Positions 46,501 through 57,030 of a stretch of 64,000 nucleotides of DNA are shown piece by piece. Where the stretch lies: positions 17,610,220 to 17,674,219 of the forward strand of contig JAEMBT020000001.1 of assembly GCA_018873245.2 (NCBI GenBank), read 5' to 3'. A program made the position numbers and the translations under genes. The notes below the pieces were generated by a model. That model was given only the letters and a program-made list of their open reading frames with translations, was not told where the DNA came from and did not search any database. Source of the DNA: Archegozetes longisetosus (Eukaryota; Arthropoda; Arachnida; Sarcoptiformes; Trhypochthoniidae). The first letter of the stretch is position 1, and each line of letters starts with the position of its first letter.

Positions 46501-46640
46501 AACTCGAAAGATTTGAAAAAAAAAAACAATTTAAATTTCATATAAGTGTAACTTTTAAATAGCTTTAAAATTACCTCAAAAAGCGAAGTGACAGTAACTA
46601 ATGAAAGCGAAGGCGGTCGGAATTTATTTGGCTGATCCAT
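39951..46640 (-). CDS. Otopetrin-family proton channel
   Basis: Otopetrins are dimeric twelve-helix proton channels of the plasma membrane used in sour taste and pH sensing. I read six exons: 46640-46575, 44537-44195, 44100-43531, 42645-42479, 41939-41615 and 40762-39951, all GT-AG with consistent phases (0, 1, 1, 0, 1), giving 760 aa. The cytosolic N-terminus is long and Ser/Pro-rich (about residues 1-180). Conserved landmarks: the first membrane segment FASVMYALFIIVLGAIICV, the block NFYLKCGMTVFCFGSIIHQG across the exon 3/4 junction, IARFALMHLVGTSISFWF, PYLYPFTIEYNIILASVWYI in exon 5, and at the C-terminus PGRELITFALILNVTLWILN and FYRFHCSVCLSDIW. Introns 3 and 5 contain minisatellites. The join of exon 1 to exon 2 over 2037 bases rests on splice sites and phase only; the rest rests on homology. 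Confidence 0.92.
40791..40845. repeat. 22-bp tandem repeat in otopetrin intron 5
   Basis: Three copies of TTAGAGTATGGGTTTTAGTAC beginning about 30 bases upstream of the exon 6 acceptor. Confidence 0.8.
41501..41566 (+). repeat. (GT)n(GA)n microsatellite
   Basis: Compound run in otopetrin intron 5, about 50 bases after the exon 5 donor. It creates the His/Thr and Ser/Leu runs of the - strand frame there, which are intronic. Confidence 0.95.
42027..42118. repeat. 10-11-bp tandem repeat in otopetrin intron 4
   Basis: Eight to nine copies of TTTTCAAAAC-like units. Confidence 0.85.
42663..42797. repeat. Minisatellite before otopetrin exon 4
   Basis: Roughly twelve degenerate copies of ATTCTTGTA(TGC)AT-type units end 18 bases upstream of the exon 4 acceptor (on the - strand). 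They fill the branch-point side of intron 3 and produce a long spurious frame with repeated QEYIQE that reads into exon 4. Confidence 0.85.
43464..43511 (+). repeat. (AAT)n microsatellite
   Basis: About 16 AAT units in otopetrin intron 3, just after the exon 3 donor. Confidence 0.95.
44538..46574. other. Otopetrin intron 1
   Basis: A 2037-base intron with no gene seen inside. It holds three copies of a 22-bp unit ATCAATATGTATCTTGTA at 45433-45498. Confidence 0.6.
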
Positions 46641-47889
46641 AATTTAAAACTAATTCGAGAGATGTGAAAACTAATTAATTCTTCGGACCACAACAGAAAT
46701 GGAAAAGTTGAGATTTTTTCAATAAAATCAATAGTAAATTACTCTAACAGTTGGTGTCTGTGACGTAAGTAACAAAGTGCTGATAATTGCACCCTTTTTA
46801 CACGAACTCTTATTAAAACTTCAGATTCCCATTTAATAATATGAGATAGCTAAATATGTTGAAATATTTTTTTTATATTATAGACTATTTTCTACCCAAA
46901 TATAGTCCGGCTTAACATCAGATGGAGAAAAGTAGCGGAACCTTAATTTCAAACTTAGAGTTCAAGTTTAGCTAAGCTTACCGTAAAACTCGTACCTTCT
47001 GCTAACATAAATTTAGACTGAAAACAAATATGAAGACTAATAGGAAAAAAGTAACTTTAAAAACTATCATACCTTTGATTTGAATGTATTGAGCATAATA
47101 TATGAGTTGCGCCACTGATCTATAAAATGCTTAAGTGGATATGAGTTTATTAATACTTTATAGATATAAATCGAGTGATTTATGATGTTTTATGAAGAAA
47201 TAATCCTTTTATACTTCACTGATAACCAAATCGAGTAACAAACATATCAGTGTAACTAACCTAACATTTATTTAATATTTACTAAATAAACTTCGCATTT
47301 CTTTCTCTATCCTATTTTCGGTTAGTTATCTTTTCATTTGTTTAAGTATTTTATATTTTTGTCTAATTTTAAGTTCATAACAATCAACTTAGTTCATCCA
47401 TTAATCTACTATTGTTTCCTAAATACTTTTGCTTTTCTATCGCAGACATGAGTTGCTTAGCTCAAATTATGTGACATTGAAATTCTGAAGAAAATGATCG
47501 AAAATCTAAACTTCAAAACAAACTATCGACTAAACATTTATCAGAAATATAAATATTCACAAGAAATGATGAAATAGTTGTTAGTATTACGGAAATGATA
47601 CTTATAATTAGCTAATCAGTAAAATTACTTGAAACATTAAGTCTAATCATTTGTACGACATCCCTTAGAGACGTTTCTTCCCAACTTGTCTAAATAAATG
47701 ACAATCAACAAAAATTATATTTCAACAATCATTCCGACTGTAAGTCAAATAAACGTTAGATAAAACGTTCGACCCAATAGTTATCTTATTAACAAAGTTA
47801 CGCAATTTCTACTTAATTTTTGCTCTCGTTGCTATTTATGACAAATCTATAAAATATTAAGTAATGTCATTTTCACTCATATTAGTTTT
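46641..47889. other. Otopetrin 5' flank, no gene supported
   Basis: AT-rich sequence upstream of the first otopetrin exon. No open frame with a recognisable motif and no clear repeat. Confidence 0.4.
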
Positions 47890-48072
47890 TGGAGCATTAG
47901 TACGCACTCAAAATCTCAATAATAATTGACAGCAACCGGAAGTGATGCGTTGTCATCAAATGCTTTTCATCAGACACTAATCAACTTATAGAATATTCAA
48001 TGTACTAATCAAGACAAACCTAAATTTAACAACGAACTAATGTTTACTATAGAGGGATTGACATAGCAATAG

Positions 48073-48124
<52 letters not shown>

Positions 48125-48180
48125 GCTATCGAGTACTATTAAGTTTTAAAGTGTAATTGCCATTTGAAATTAGTGTAGGA
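47890..48180. repeat. Dispersed repeat family, copy 2
   Basis: Shares TTGACAGCAACC, TGATGCGTTGTCATC and AGAATATTCAATGTAC blocks in order with 22985-23260. A (CT)23 run at 48075-48121 sits where copy 1 has GCAACAGTTTTTCTTGTT, so the microsatellite arose inside the repeat. Confidence 0.6.
48075..48121 (+). repeat. (CT)n microsatellite
   Basis: About 23 CT units within a dispersed repeat. Confidence 0.95.
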
Positions 48181-48426
48181 ATAAAGAGAGTATTTATCAA
48201 TAGGAAATTTGTGTTAACAGTTAATAAACTTGATGTGATTAACACTCACGCACTTGTGATTGAGAAAATGTTGAGAACCTTTTAGATAAAACAAACTTAA
48301 GTCTGGCTGAGAAGTATATGAACTTTAGTTTAATTACCACGATGGTTACCAACACTCCCGTTATTGACATCGTACACTGCCCCAACTTTATTTGCAATTG
48401 AAAAATATAGTTGTATATAGTTATGC

Positions 48427-48620
48427 TAGCAGTGGCAAACTAAAAAGGTCAAAGGTACACTCACACTTTAACTCTAATTTCTCCCTAGTTTGACACAAAA
48501 GGTCAAAATATTCTTAATTTGTTGTAATAATTACTACAAAATAAAGTAGGAATAGACTACAGATCGTCCAAAATAAAACTAAACTCAGATAAAGCAGTTG
48601 AAGGCTTTTACAATTTGATA
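48427..48620 (-). mobile_element. hAT MITE, family copy 3 (partial)
   Basis: Matches the reverse complement of the copy at 36418-36652 over CTTAATTTGTTGTAATAA, then AAAATAAAGTA and CAGATC. The left tip reads CTAGCAGTGGCAAACTA; the other tip is not clear. Old, decayed copy. Confidence 0.6.
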
Positions 48621-49284
48621 TTTTAATCGCAAGTAATATCAATTACTCATATACTGAAAACTTGATCTGCAAAATGAACTTTTATTGATCTAATGTAGTT
48701 TTAAAAAATAGTGTTTAGAAATGTTCTCTATTAATGTCAATTATAGTCGCACTTGTTGATCCTTTTTTACCAAATTTATAAGCAAGTTCTTCTCTAGTTC
48801 GATCATAAGATTTTTTTGACAAATAAGTTTTATAAATAAAAACTCTTTACTTTATTGAGAAAACCGTTTTAAATACTACTTTTGTTTTTATCTCAAACAT
48901 TATGATTAAAAAGTTGACTTTTGTTTTACTCATTTCAAACTTGATTCATAGCTGCATCTAATCGATGCGTAATATTAAAGAAAAATTGTACTCAAAATTT
49001 GAGTTTAGTTGTATTTTGGACAATCTGTATAATTGAAGTTGAAAACTATTATACAATAGGTTTTAATTTAGAAAGTATATATTTAATCAAAATGAATGTG
49101 GTGTGTACTAGTAATTTTCTGTAAGTTAGATAATGATTCTAGTGAATGCGTCTTTGTTATGGTAATTAAAGAGTCATATGGCAAAATGCGGATGCATTGT
49201 CGCATGGTTGCAATAGTTGATCAATTTTTCATTAAACAATTTCAATAACAATCAGTTACAGAGAATATTGCAAGAGTATGGCTC

Positions 49285-49286
<2 letters not shown>

Positions 49287-49345
<59 letters not shown>
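49287..49345 (+). repeat. (GA)n microsatellite
   Basis: About 29 GA units downstream of the secreted-peptide gene. The - strand frame over it is spurious. Confidence 0.95.
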
Positions 49346-49346
<1 letters not shown>

Positions 49347-49555
49347 TAAAACATAATCTTTAATTGTTCTTGCCGATAAGACTTTGGTAAAAGTTAAGGA
49401 CGAACTGATTGGACTGATACCTTTGTCTGACATAAATGTTGGCAAACTTCGTAACAGATAAACTTTTTATTGCTTTGTTATTGTTTATAAAGAATTAATA
49501 GTAAAATGTTTTATTTGATCAGTCACGTCAACTTGAAAACCATTTTCTAATCATT

Positions 49556-49867
49556 TTACTTTCCATTTTGTTGGTTTCGATTTCGATTTCTTCTTCCTTG
49601 TCCTCTGCCTTGGGTTCTTTGTGCTCCAGCGTTTCCATCATCAGTAGCTATAAAGACAATAAGAAATGAAAATATCAAGAAGAGAATTGACGAATACAAA
49701 AACTTACAGTCAGTAGTGTCTCCACAAGCACTCAAAAGAGCTCTTCTGAGCGGGAATGCACTTCTAATACTATTACCATTTGTGCCTTCGTCTGCAAACA
49801 CATTGCTAATAGTATTGAAGATGCAAACTGTCACCAACAGTAGAGATACTACTTTGTAGAATTTCAT
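49556..49867 (-). CDS. Small secreted peptide, 83 aa
   Basis: Two exons, 49867-49708 and 49647-49556, separated by a 60-base GT-AG intron in phase 1. The first exon begins MKFYKVVSLLLVTVCIFNTI, a clear signal peptide with cleavage near NVFA-DE. The mature part has about 53 residues: an acidic/Asn-rich start, SAFPLRRALLSACGDTTD with one Cys, and a basic Gln/Arg/Asn-rich end (GRGQGRRNRNRNQQNGK). An RR pair could be a processing site. The final GK is close to an amidation signal, which would expose a C-terminal amide if a carboxypeptidase removed the Lys. I do not recognise the family. A GTG and an ATG are both in frame; the ATG at 49867 is chosen because it starts the signal peptide directly. 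Confidence 0.75.
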   Translation of the reverse strand: MKFYKVVSLLLVTVCIFNTISNVFADEGTNGNSIRSAFPLRRALLSACGDTTDCKFLYSSILFLIFSFLIVFIATDDGNAGAQRTQGRGQGRRNRNRNQQNGK

Positions 49868-50182
49868 TTTCACCTCTGTCACTTTTTACTATTGGATTTT
49901 GTTTAGAGTCCAATCTCATTTATATATAAATCAGTATTGATTCAGATGTCGGATATATTTCAAATTATTATATAATTTAAATAATTATGATTATGGAATT
50001 TGCTTTTAATTCATATTTGCTTATTGTATATCTATTCATGTGATTCCTAAGCATTATTTGCATTTCTGCAGTTCTTACAATTCAAATATGGCTTTAAAAG
50101 GCAAATAGATTTTTTTTACGATTTGATCACAATACTTTCTATTCATAAGTTTTATTCATAGCCTACAATAAGCTTGGTAGTA

Positions 50183-50356
50183 CAGTTGCCACTGGTTATA
50201 ATGGATAGCCTGATGCACTAGAAGTCTGTTGATAGTAACGGAAGTCGACTATATGGATATAGTATGCATATTCGGTGAATCAAATAATTCTTTGGAAAGT
50301 GTATATTACAGCTCATAGTTTACTATATCCCACTTCGATATAAAGAGAGTCGACTG
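50183..50356. mobile_element. pogo-like MITE
   Basis: A 174-bp element between TA dinucleotides (50181-50182 and 50357-50358). Ends CAGTTGCCACTGGTTATAAT and, inverted, CAGTCGACTCTCTTTATATC. Such CAGT(C/T)GxCxCTxxxTATAA tips are typical of the pogo/Tigger branch of Tc1/mariner. No coding content. Same family as 56401-56572. Confidence 0.8.
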
Positions 50357-50399
50357 TATTACTTAACTGATAAGTAGGTATGATGTGAAATAGCAAATA

Positions 50400-51060
50400 T
50401 TGCAACTAAAATCATCTTAACCGTAATTATCATTGAAACATATTTAGCGACCTGTTTTGTTGTATATATGTTATGTTTGAATTGACACAAATTTTATCAT
50501 TAATATTGCATACAATTGCTTGTTGTATTACATTTGAATATAAATTTCTTTTTGTAATTATGCAACTATTCTTCAATTAATCAAAACATTTGTCAATCAA
50601 CAGGTAAAGTCCTTGAGATAACATATTAATAGATGTAATACAATCGATTGATTAATAGCTATATTTGTGTAAATTGTGTTTGTGTATGAATCAAATTGAA
50701 AACAAGTTTAATAATGTTTGCTTATTGCTAGTATTATTAAAGTTTACTTTTCATCTTCCTGCAAATCGTCATCTATGAAACAGATAATTCAATTTTTCAT
50801 TCAATCACTTCTGAAAAATTGTCTGAATTTTATTTGATATTGAAATCAATATTTCAAAATCTGTGTGTTTATCAGCCCTTAAAAACTAAATTTTAACGCT
50901 CAACAACTCATTTAGACTTTTATTCAATAAATTGATATTAACTAGTCAATGATTGATCCACAACTTTTTAATTATAAATTTTGACTCATATTAATTAAGA
51001 AGAAATGTAACAAAAATATCTCTCATAGTTTTAGAAAACTGAACTTTTATGAAAATTATT
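50400..51060. other. No gene supported
   Basis: AT-rich sequence without recognised features. Confidence 0.4.
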
Positions 51061-51067
51061 TTGAATT

Positions 51068-51120
51068 GGTTAGGTTAGGTTAGGTTAGGTTAGATTAGAT
51101 TAGGTTAGGTCAGGTTAGAT
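51068..51120 (+). repeat. Interstitial telomere-like repeat (TTAGG)n
   Basis: About ten near-perfect copies of the pentamer GGTTA, the arthropod telomere unit TTAGG in another phase, with a few GATTA variants. It lies inside an arm, not at an end. Short reverse runs (CCTAA) lie at 51603-51625 and a degenerate tract at 54190-54247. Confidence 0.85.
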
Positions 51121-51659
51121 TTAAATAGTCATAATGATTCTATGATTTTACTGACTGTTTTATCGATAAATATCAAATGAACCAAGTTTTGCTATAAGCA
51201 ATGAACAAGTGTGATTGTTTGGAAACTTAGGTCTAACATCGTGCATTAATATATAAGATTAACCTTATGGAATGAAGTCTACCAAAAGTTTTTCTTACTC
51301 TATGCCTCCACTGCAGTCAATCAAAATAGATTAATAGGATTGGTTAGAAGAAAAAGTCATAGATTTGCAAAGTTTAGAAATTGAGGTAACGGTGAAGTAT
51401 ATAAATATTTAACTATACTCTTATGTACAAGTTTGTATATTTCTACATAGCTACTTATAAAATATTAATTCAATGCTTCAGGTTAACTCTCTTCATGTCA
51501 TACTTAGTTATCTTCGATTATTTAGTTCTCAGCTATAAAACATCAAATCTGTTTATGTTTATTAGTATTACACTCTTTGCTTTGAGAATCGCTTATAGCA
51601 ACTTAACCCAACCTAACCTTACCTATCTTAGTCTTGTCTTATCATTGAATGCCTTCCGC

Positions 51660-51830
51660 CAAACTGTAATGTCTTCAGATATCGACAAACTCATAGACTA
51701 CTCAATATAGCAATTAAATAAAATTAGAAATCTCGTTTAACAACAAATCGATCACATGACAGGCAGGTTAACATAACATCAGCCTTTTTCTTGTTCCTGT
51801 CAACGATTGAGTTTTCAACTGTAAGATTAA
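51660..51830. repeat. Dispersed repeat family, copy 3
   Basis: Resembles 23080-23230: CTTCAGATAT, then ACAACAAATCGATCACATGACAGGC against AGCAATAAATTGTTTCACATGACAGC (written in part), then TTTTTCTTGTT. Less well kept than copies 1 and 2. Confidence 0.5.
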
Positions 51831-52770
51831 AGCAGAATTTTAATAATTCATTAGTTCTCTTGCTTGTCGATAAGTTAGATTAAAAGTAGAGGAAGTTATC
51901 GTTTCATTAATTTTGAATCAACTTTCAAAAACAGACCTATATTTTCTCTTAACGATTCTATTAGTCATTCTGTTAGCGATTCTGTTAGCGATTCTGAAAC
52001 CTTCTGAATAAACCATATAAACAAAAGTGTTTCTGTACTTCAAAATTCTGATTGATGTGAAATTTGCTGTGAAATAAGTATTAGAGAGTTGACCACTAGA
52101 ACCAGGACGTCACAAAACATATGAGAACTAAATCCATCAAGCTCCTAAGGTCTATTTACGTTATCTATAGATACGACACACATATTTGCCAACAAATACT
52201 CATCCGATTGAAGAATTACTATAATTTATCATTGTTTACAACTTTCAAACTGTTCAAGCATTAGATGCTTTTCTGGATTTACCATAAAATAGGATTTTTC
52301 CAATTTTCTGAAAAATATTCAAATTTATGTGTTAGGGTCACTGCTATCAAGTTCTGTCTCTAATGTTATTTGAATTAGATATACACTTTTATAACAAAAC
52401 ATAACTAATCGATAGAAGATTTAATTTTCAATTAGTATGAATTTAAATGATAGGGATAAGACTTGTACTTATAATCAGTAAAACTATAGCAGTAACTTTA
52501 ATAATAAAATTTGATTAAATTCTACACACCTCAAAGTGTTGTCCATGTTGATAGCATTAATTAACTTAAAGTGAAGTATAGCTAAACTCACAAAAATACT
52601 ATTTCATATTACTCATCAAAACATGTTACTCAACATAATTAATCAACTTAATCATCTATTTTACGCATTTCTAATTAGTTTAATGCTTTTCATTATGAAA
52701 AGGATTAGGCTGTAGAAAATCAGATAAACTTATAATATAAACAAAAGAGAAGATGAGATGAATTTCTGAG

Positions 52771-52771
<1 letters not shown>

Positions 52772-52816
<45 letters not shown>
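52772..52816 (+). repeat. (AAT)n microsatellite
   Basis: About 15 AAT units; the - strand poly-Ile frame across it is spurious. Confidence 0.95.
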
Positions 52817-53402
52817 TAGATTACAACAACTAAAATAAACTGTATATATAAGCGATACAAATAACATCTGAATGACAAATACGTATAGAATTGATGTAAA
52901 ACGTTGTGAAGACAATTGATAGCAAAAGTGGACAGATTGAACAGCAATAATTCCTTAACAAATCGATATATCACTGCTTATAATCTATTATAGTTATTAT
53001 TTGGGGACTCCTTCACCGTTTATCTCAACATTAATAATACTAATTAACTATAGTTATACCACAATCCAATTCACTATTTCTTATTAACTATCTTATTAAC
53101 TATTAATTCTTTATTAACTAATTCTCATTTTAATTATTCTTAATTATTCTTACTTATTCTTACTTATTTTACTTATTCTTATTTACATCTTATAAACTTT
53201 GACTCTTTGTAAGATAAAACGTTTAATGAAAATGTTTTATTACAATTAGTAAGCATTTCGATTATTCAATGTATTTCTTGTTAGAGATTAAGGATTTCTC
53301 ATATGTCACAGATTATCATTGGTCCAATTGTGACAATTATAAAATATTTGATAGCTTTTATAAACTTCACTGTATATACAATTCATTTTTAGTTATCTTT
53401 GT

Positions 53403-53515
53403 TAGAAAAAAACATTTCACTACAGAATATTCTCAGTTTCAATTCTGATATAACTTAATTAGAAAAAAACATTTCACTACAGAATATTCTCAGCTTCAAG
53501 ACTGATATAACTTGA
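53403..53515. repeat. 57-bp tandem duplication
   Basis: Two adjacent units containing AACATTTCACTACAGAATAT, with few differences, about 200 bases beyond the 3' end of the GPCR gene. Confidence 0.9.
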
Positions 53516-53709
53516 CTTATCCACAAATATATACAGTTCTGTATATTAAGCCAATAAATATGATTTCTTCGATAAATCAATATTTGGCACTTCTGTAAAT
53601 ACTTTAAATCAATCTGTTTTCGTCACATTAGATAATATATAACTAGTCTCTTAATAGAACTGAATATATATTAAAAAACACTATAAATTCAAACTCTTCT
53701 CATGGAATC

Positions 53710-55950
53710 TCATAATTCACAAGACTTAGTTTGGAAAGTTTTAGAAAAAGCCCCTCCTCCACTGAAGAGCCCCCCTCCATGATGGTAAGAGCCACCACTA
53801 CTTCCAGTTGATCCCATACCAGAACTGCCAGTTCTATAAGAAGTAGTACATGTGGCGTCCTTTCGCTGAGCATAAATATTCAGTCCTGGAATAATATGGA
53901 CTCGAAGTCCGATAGAATCTGCTGCTAAACCTCTTCTCATGGCAGCCCCCTTTCTGGCAAAAGTGACGTGTGATTTACAACAACAGTAATAAAATAATTT
54001 GTTAAACGCTTCTCGAAAATCACGATTTGTCGCCGCGTATAAATAGGAATAAGCGCAGGAATTCGATAGTGCTATCCACCACATTGTGTTCAGATAGTCT
54101 TGTGGTACTGGATTTATCGGGTTGATGATCATCGCCACCACCTACAGGATTCAGACAATTGTCATATCAATTTGATTTTTCAGCTTCACGTTAGGTCAGG
54201 GTTGGGTTAGGTTGGGTTGGGTTAGGTCGTTAGGTCGGGTTAGGTCATTTCATGTTAGGACTGTATGGAAGAACCTAACAGAGATTCAGCTCACACTCAA
54301 CAGTCGTTAAGTGACAACTTGTTATCGAAAGAAAGTGCTCATTATAACTAACTCTGGCAATAAGTTGTCACACTTCAGAATATGTTTGTACTATCCCTTA
54401 CATGTTGAAGTCTGAGCCGAACTAGGGATTTACTATTAATAAATACATTGTGGTCTTATAGGTCATTAGTCAAGTTTTGTTACAAACCACACTGATTAAC
54501 AATTATTCTAAAGTTACATTAAATGACTCAGTTGCATTAGAGGGTGATTTATAACAAATAGACTAAAATAATTACAGTAAAACATATTTGAATATAATAT
54601 TTATTACATACCATAGGCATCCACATGGCTAATGATATCAAATAGACAATAACGTTAGATTGAAGTAGATAACCATCAGTTAATATAAATGCTGCCGTCG
54701 GATCACCACTTGATTCAATTTGCATTTTGTAGTTTTTATATTGGAATAATGCTCGAGTGAAGTACCAAATTGTTATCAGTGTAAACAATATTACAAAACC
54801 TGTCATTAAATTAACAAATCTTATTTTTTCCATCTTATTTAGCTTATTTTCTATTTTTATTTTCTATTTTTCATTCAACTCAACACTTTATAAATCTACT
54901 GAATATGACCTTTTCTGCTAAACTATTGATCGATAGTAAACTTATATTTAGCGAAAGTTGTCATTAGAAGATAACTAGAATTCGCTCGAATCTTAGGTCA
55001 GCAGATTTACTTCAGTTCAATTGATAATTTAGAGGCTATTTCTCTATAGATCTGAAAGATTAATCTTCAAATCGTTTCAAACGAATCTTCAAATCTTTGA
55101 AATGAGTCTTCAAATTTAAAGCTTAAGTTCAGAACTAGAGTATAGACTTCGGAGGACTTCAGAGAATTGTCAGTCTCATGAGAATTATTCAACTTATTTT
55201 CCATTAAGTAAATTAAAAAAAACGTTATGTAATTGAAACTTAAATAAATAACGATAACAGTTATTAATTCATACCGAGAACATAGGGATGAAAATCGATC
55301 CAAATTTTAAGCGACCGCTTGTCTTTACAAAATTCAGGGCCAAAATTGTAGACATGTTGCAAAATAGGGAAAACAATAGCAACCGTCCAAATCAGAACTA
55401 TTATGAAAATAATCCGACACTTCGTGCAGCATAAGTCATACGTGACTAATGAGCCCAAACCGAAGAAGTTATCGATAGCCATAAACATGAAGGATAGGAC
55501 GGACACTATGAGACAGGCCAATGTGGTTAACCATTGAAAGTGACATATATTAGAGTCATCGGGAACACCGGCCATTATGGCCACTGCTGACGCTGGAAGG
55601 ACTAGTATAGTGACCATTAGGTGACCGAATGCTAAGCTCACTAAATAACAGTTGCCTCTGACTTGGAATGTATCGATTACAGTGATAGCTGAGATAACAA
55701 ATATTCCTCCCATAGACCCGATCGTCGATATGACCGATAGGAATACTAGTCGTAATACTCCATTCCATGACACTGATTCTTGTTGTGCTCCTACTGGTGG
55801 GTATGTGTTGTGGTAGTATGGGTAGTTCGGTGACTGGGACATTGCGTGCATGTAGTGGACTGGCCCCAAACGCCACACTCCGTTCCCGTTTGATATTGAG
55901 TTTGTCCCCATGTTGTACTCATTTGCTAGCCATGAAATATTTGCCGTCAT
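53710..55950 (-). CDS. Orphan class A GPCR
   Basis: Three exons, 55950-55275, 54850-54612 and 54141-53710, GT-AG in phases 1 and 0, give 448 aa with seven membrane segments. TM1 includes VLRLVFLSVISTIGSMGGIF, TM2 YLVSLAFGHLMVTILVLPAS, TM3 begins after the conserved Cys in SNICHFQW, TM5 is LMTGFVILFTLITIWYF, TM6 VIVYLISLAMWMPM, TM7 MWWIALSNSCAYSYLYAA. Helix 8 ends in YYCCCK, a likely palmitoylation site, followed by a Gly/Ser-rich tail. The DRY site at the end of TM3 reads DNF and the NPxxY site reads NSCAY, so G-protein coupling may be unusual. I cannot name a ligand. The exon 2 acceptor at 54850 is chosen because it fits the phase; the local pyrimidine tract is weak. Intron 2 carries degenerate TTAGG repeats. 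Confidence 0.88.
54190..54247 (+). repeat. Degenerate TTAGG tract in GPCR intron 2
   Basis: GTTAGGTCAGG, GGTTGGGTTAGG and similar units, about eleven pentamer-like copies with G-rich variants, directly upstream (on the - strand, downstream) of the intron 2 acceptor at 54142. Confidence 0.7.
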
Positions 55951-56100
55951 TCTTGATCGCCTAGAAATATATCAGTCTTTTTCAAGTTTTGCCTTTTTCC
56001 CACTTTGTTCTTATCGATTGTTTTCTAACACTATATCTGTTTATGTCTGTATTCATCTATTTTCTAGTATTTTCTACTTATGTGAGAGATTCTACTATTT

Positions 56101-56136
56101 GAGGTCAAAATATTCTTGAGGTCAAAATATTCTTGA
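56101..56136 (+). repeat. 18-bp tandem duplication
   Basis: GAGGTCAAAATATTCTT twice in a row. Confidence 0.85.
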
Positions 56137-56400
56137 TGTCTTATTAAAGTTTAGAATAACTTATAAACAGATCGATATATGAAGCGAACAGAAATGATTG
56201 ATATATGAAAGAAATGAATCCAAAATAATATTGTTAAAATGCTGCTTAAAATCATTTACTGATTAAAACTAGACATCAAAGCTATATTTAATAACATTTA
56301 TTATTTAAAGAATGAGTATATGATAATTTGCGCTCAACTATTGTTCGCTTTCACTGTAATGGAGTCCGACATAGCGAACACTTTGGAAAATATATTAATA

Positions 56401-56572
56401 CAGCCAACTCTCTATAATTAAGTCGGATATAACGAACCACTAGCTATAATCAACATTATTGAAGAGTTATTTGGTCCATAGACTCTCTAGACTATATAGC
56501 ATAAAATGAGTCCCAGTTATAATCAACTAATTTCTAATACATTAGAGTGTTCACTATAACCAGGATGATCTG
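56401..56572. mobile_element. pogo-like MITE
   Basis: A 172-bp element between TA dinucleotides (56399-56400 and 56573-56574). Ends CAGCCAACTCTCTATAATT and, inverted, CAGATCATCCTGGTTATAGT. The interior (TTATTTGGTCCATAGACTC) matches 26521-26818 and, inverted, 50183-50356. No coding content. Confidence 0.8.
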
Positions 56573-56929
56573 TATTACATGATGCCATGCCAGACATTCT
56601 CTATTAAATGGTCTCGCAGCAAATTCAATTGCATTTGAGGTCAACTCTTGCGAATATAATAGTTAATAGGATGTAATCCTATGATAAATTGCCATCTATT
56701 TTAAGATCTCTCTAAAGATTCTCAATAAATGACCAAAAATACAACTTTAGAATACTTGCAATCGAAACCGATAGGAATAAGTAATTTACTCATATTCTTC
56801 ATTTCCACTGGTACTGCTTCGTACGAAGACAAATAAAGAAAAAGTTTGAAATTTGATTTCTTCTAGTTTGTCAACTCTGATTGGCTATAAAGTCAATATT
56901 TTCACTATTACTCGAAAGTAGATTAAAAG

Positions 56930-57030
56930 TAGATGTTCTCAAAAGTTGATGTCCTTAAAAGTTGATATTCTTGAAAGTTGGTGTCCTTAAAAGTCTATAT
57001 TCTTGAAAGTTGATATTCTCAAAAATTGAC
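56930..57030. repeat. 16-17-bp tandem repeat
   Basis: About six copies of AAAAGTTGATATTCTTG-like units. Confidence 0.85.

Noticed and set aside
49242-49445. 67-codon frame with Ser/Leu repeat
   Set aside because: Created by the (GA)n run.
55556-56119. Several frames overlapping GPCR exon 1 on either strand
   Set aside because: Shadows of the receptor frame or its 5' flank.
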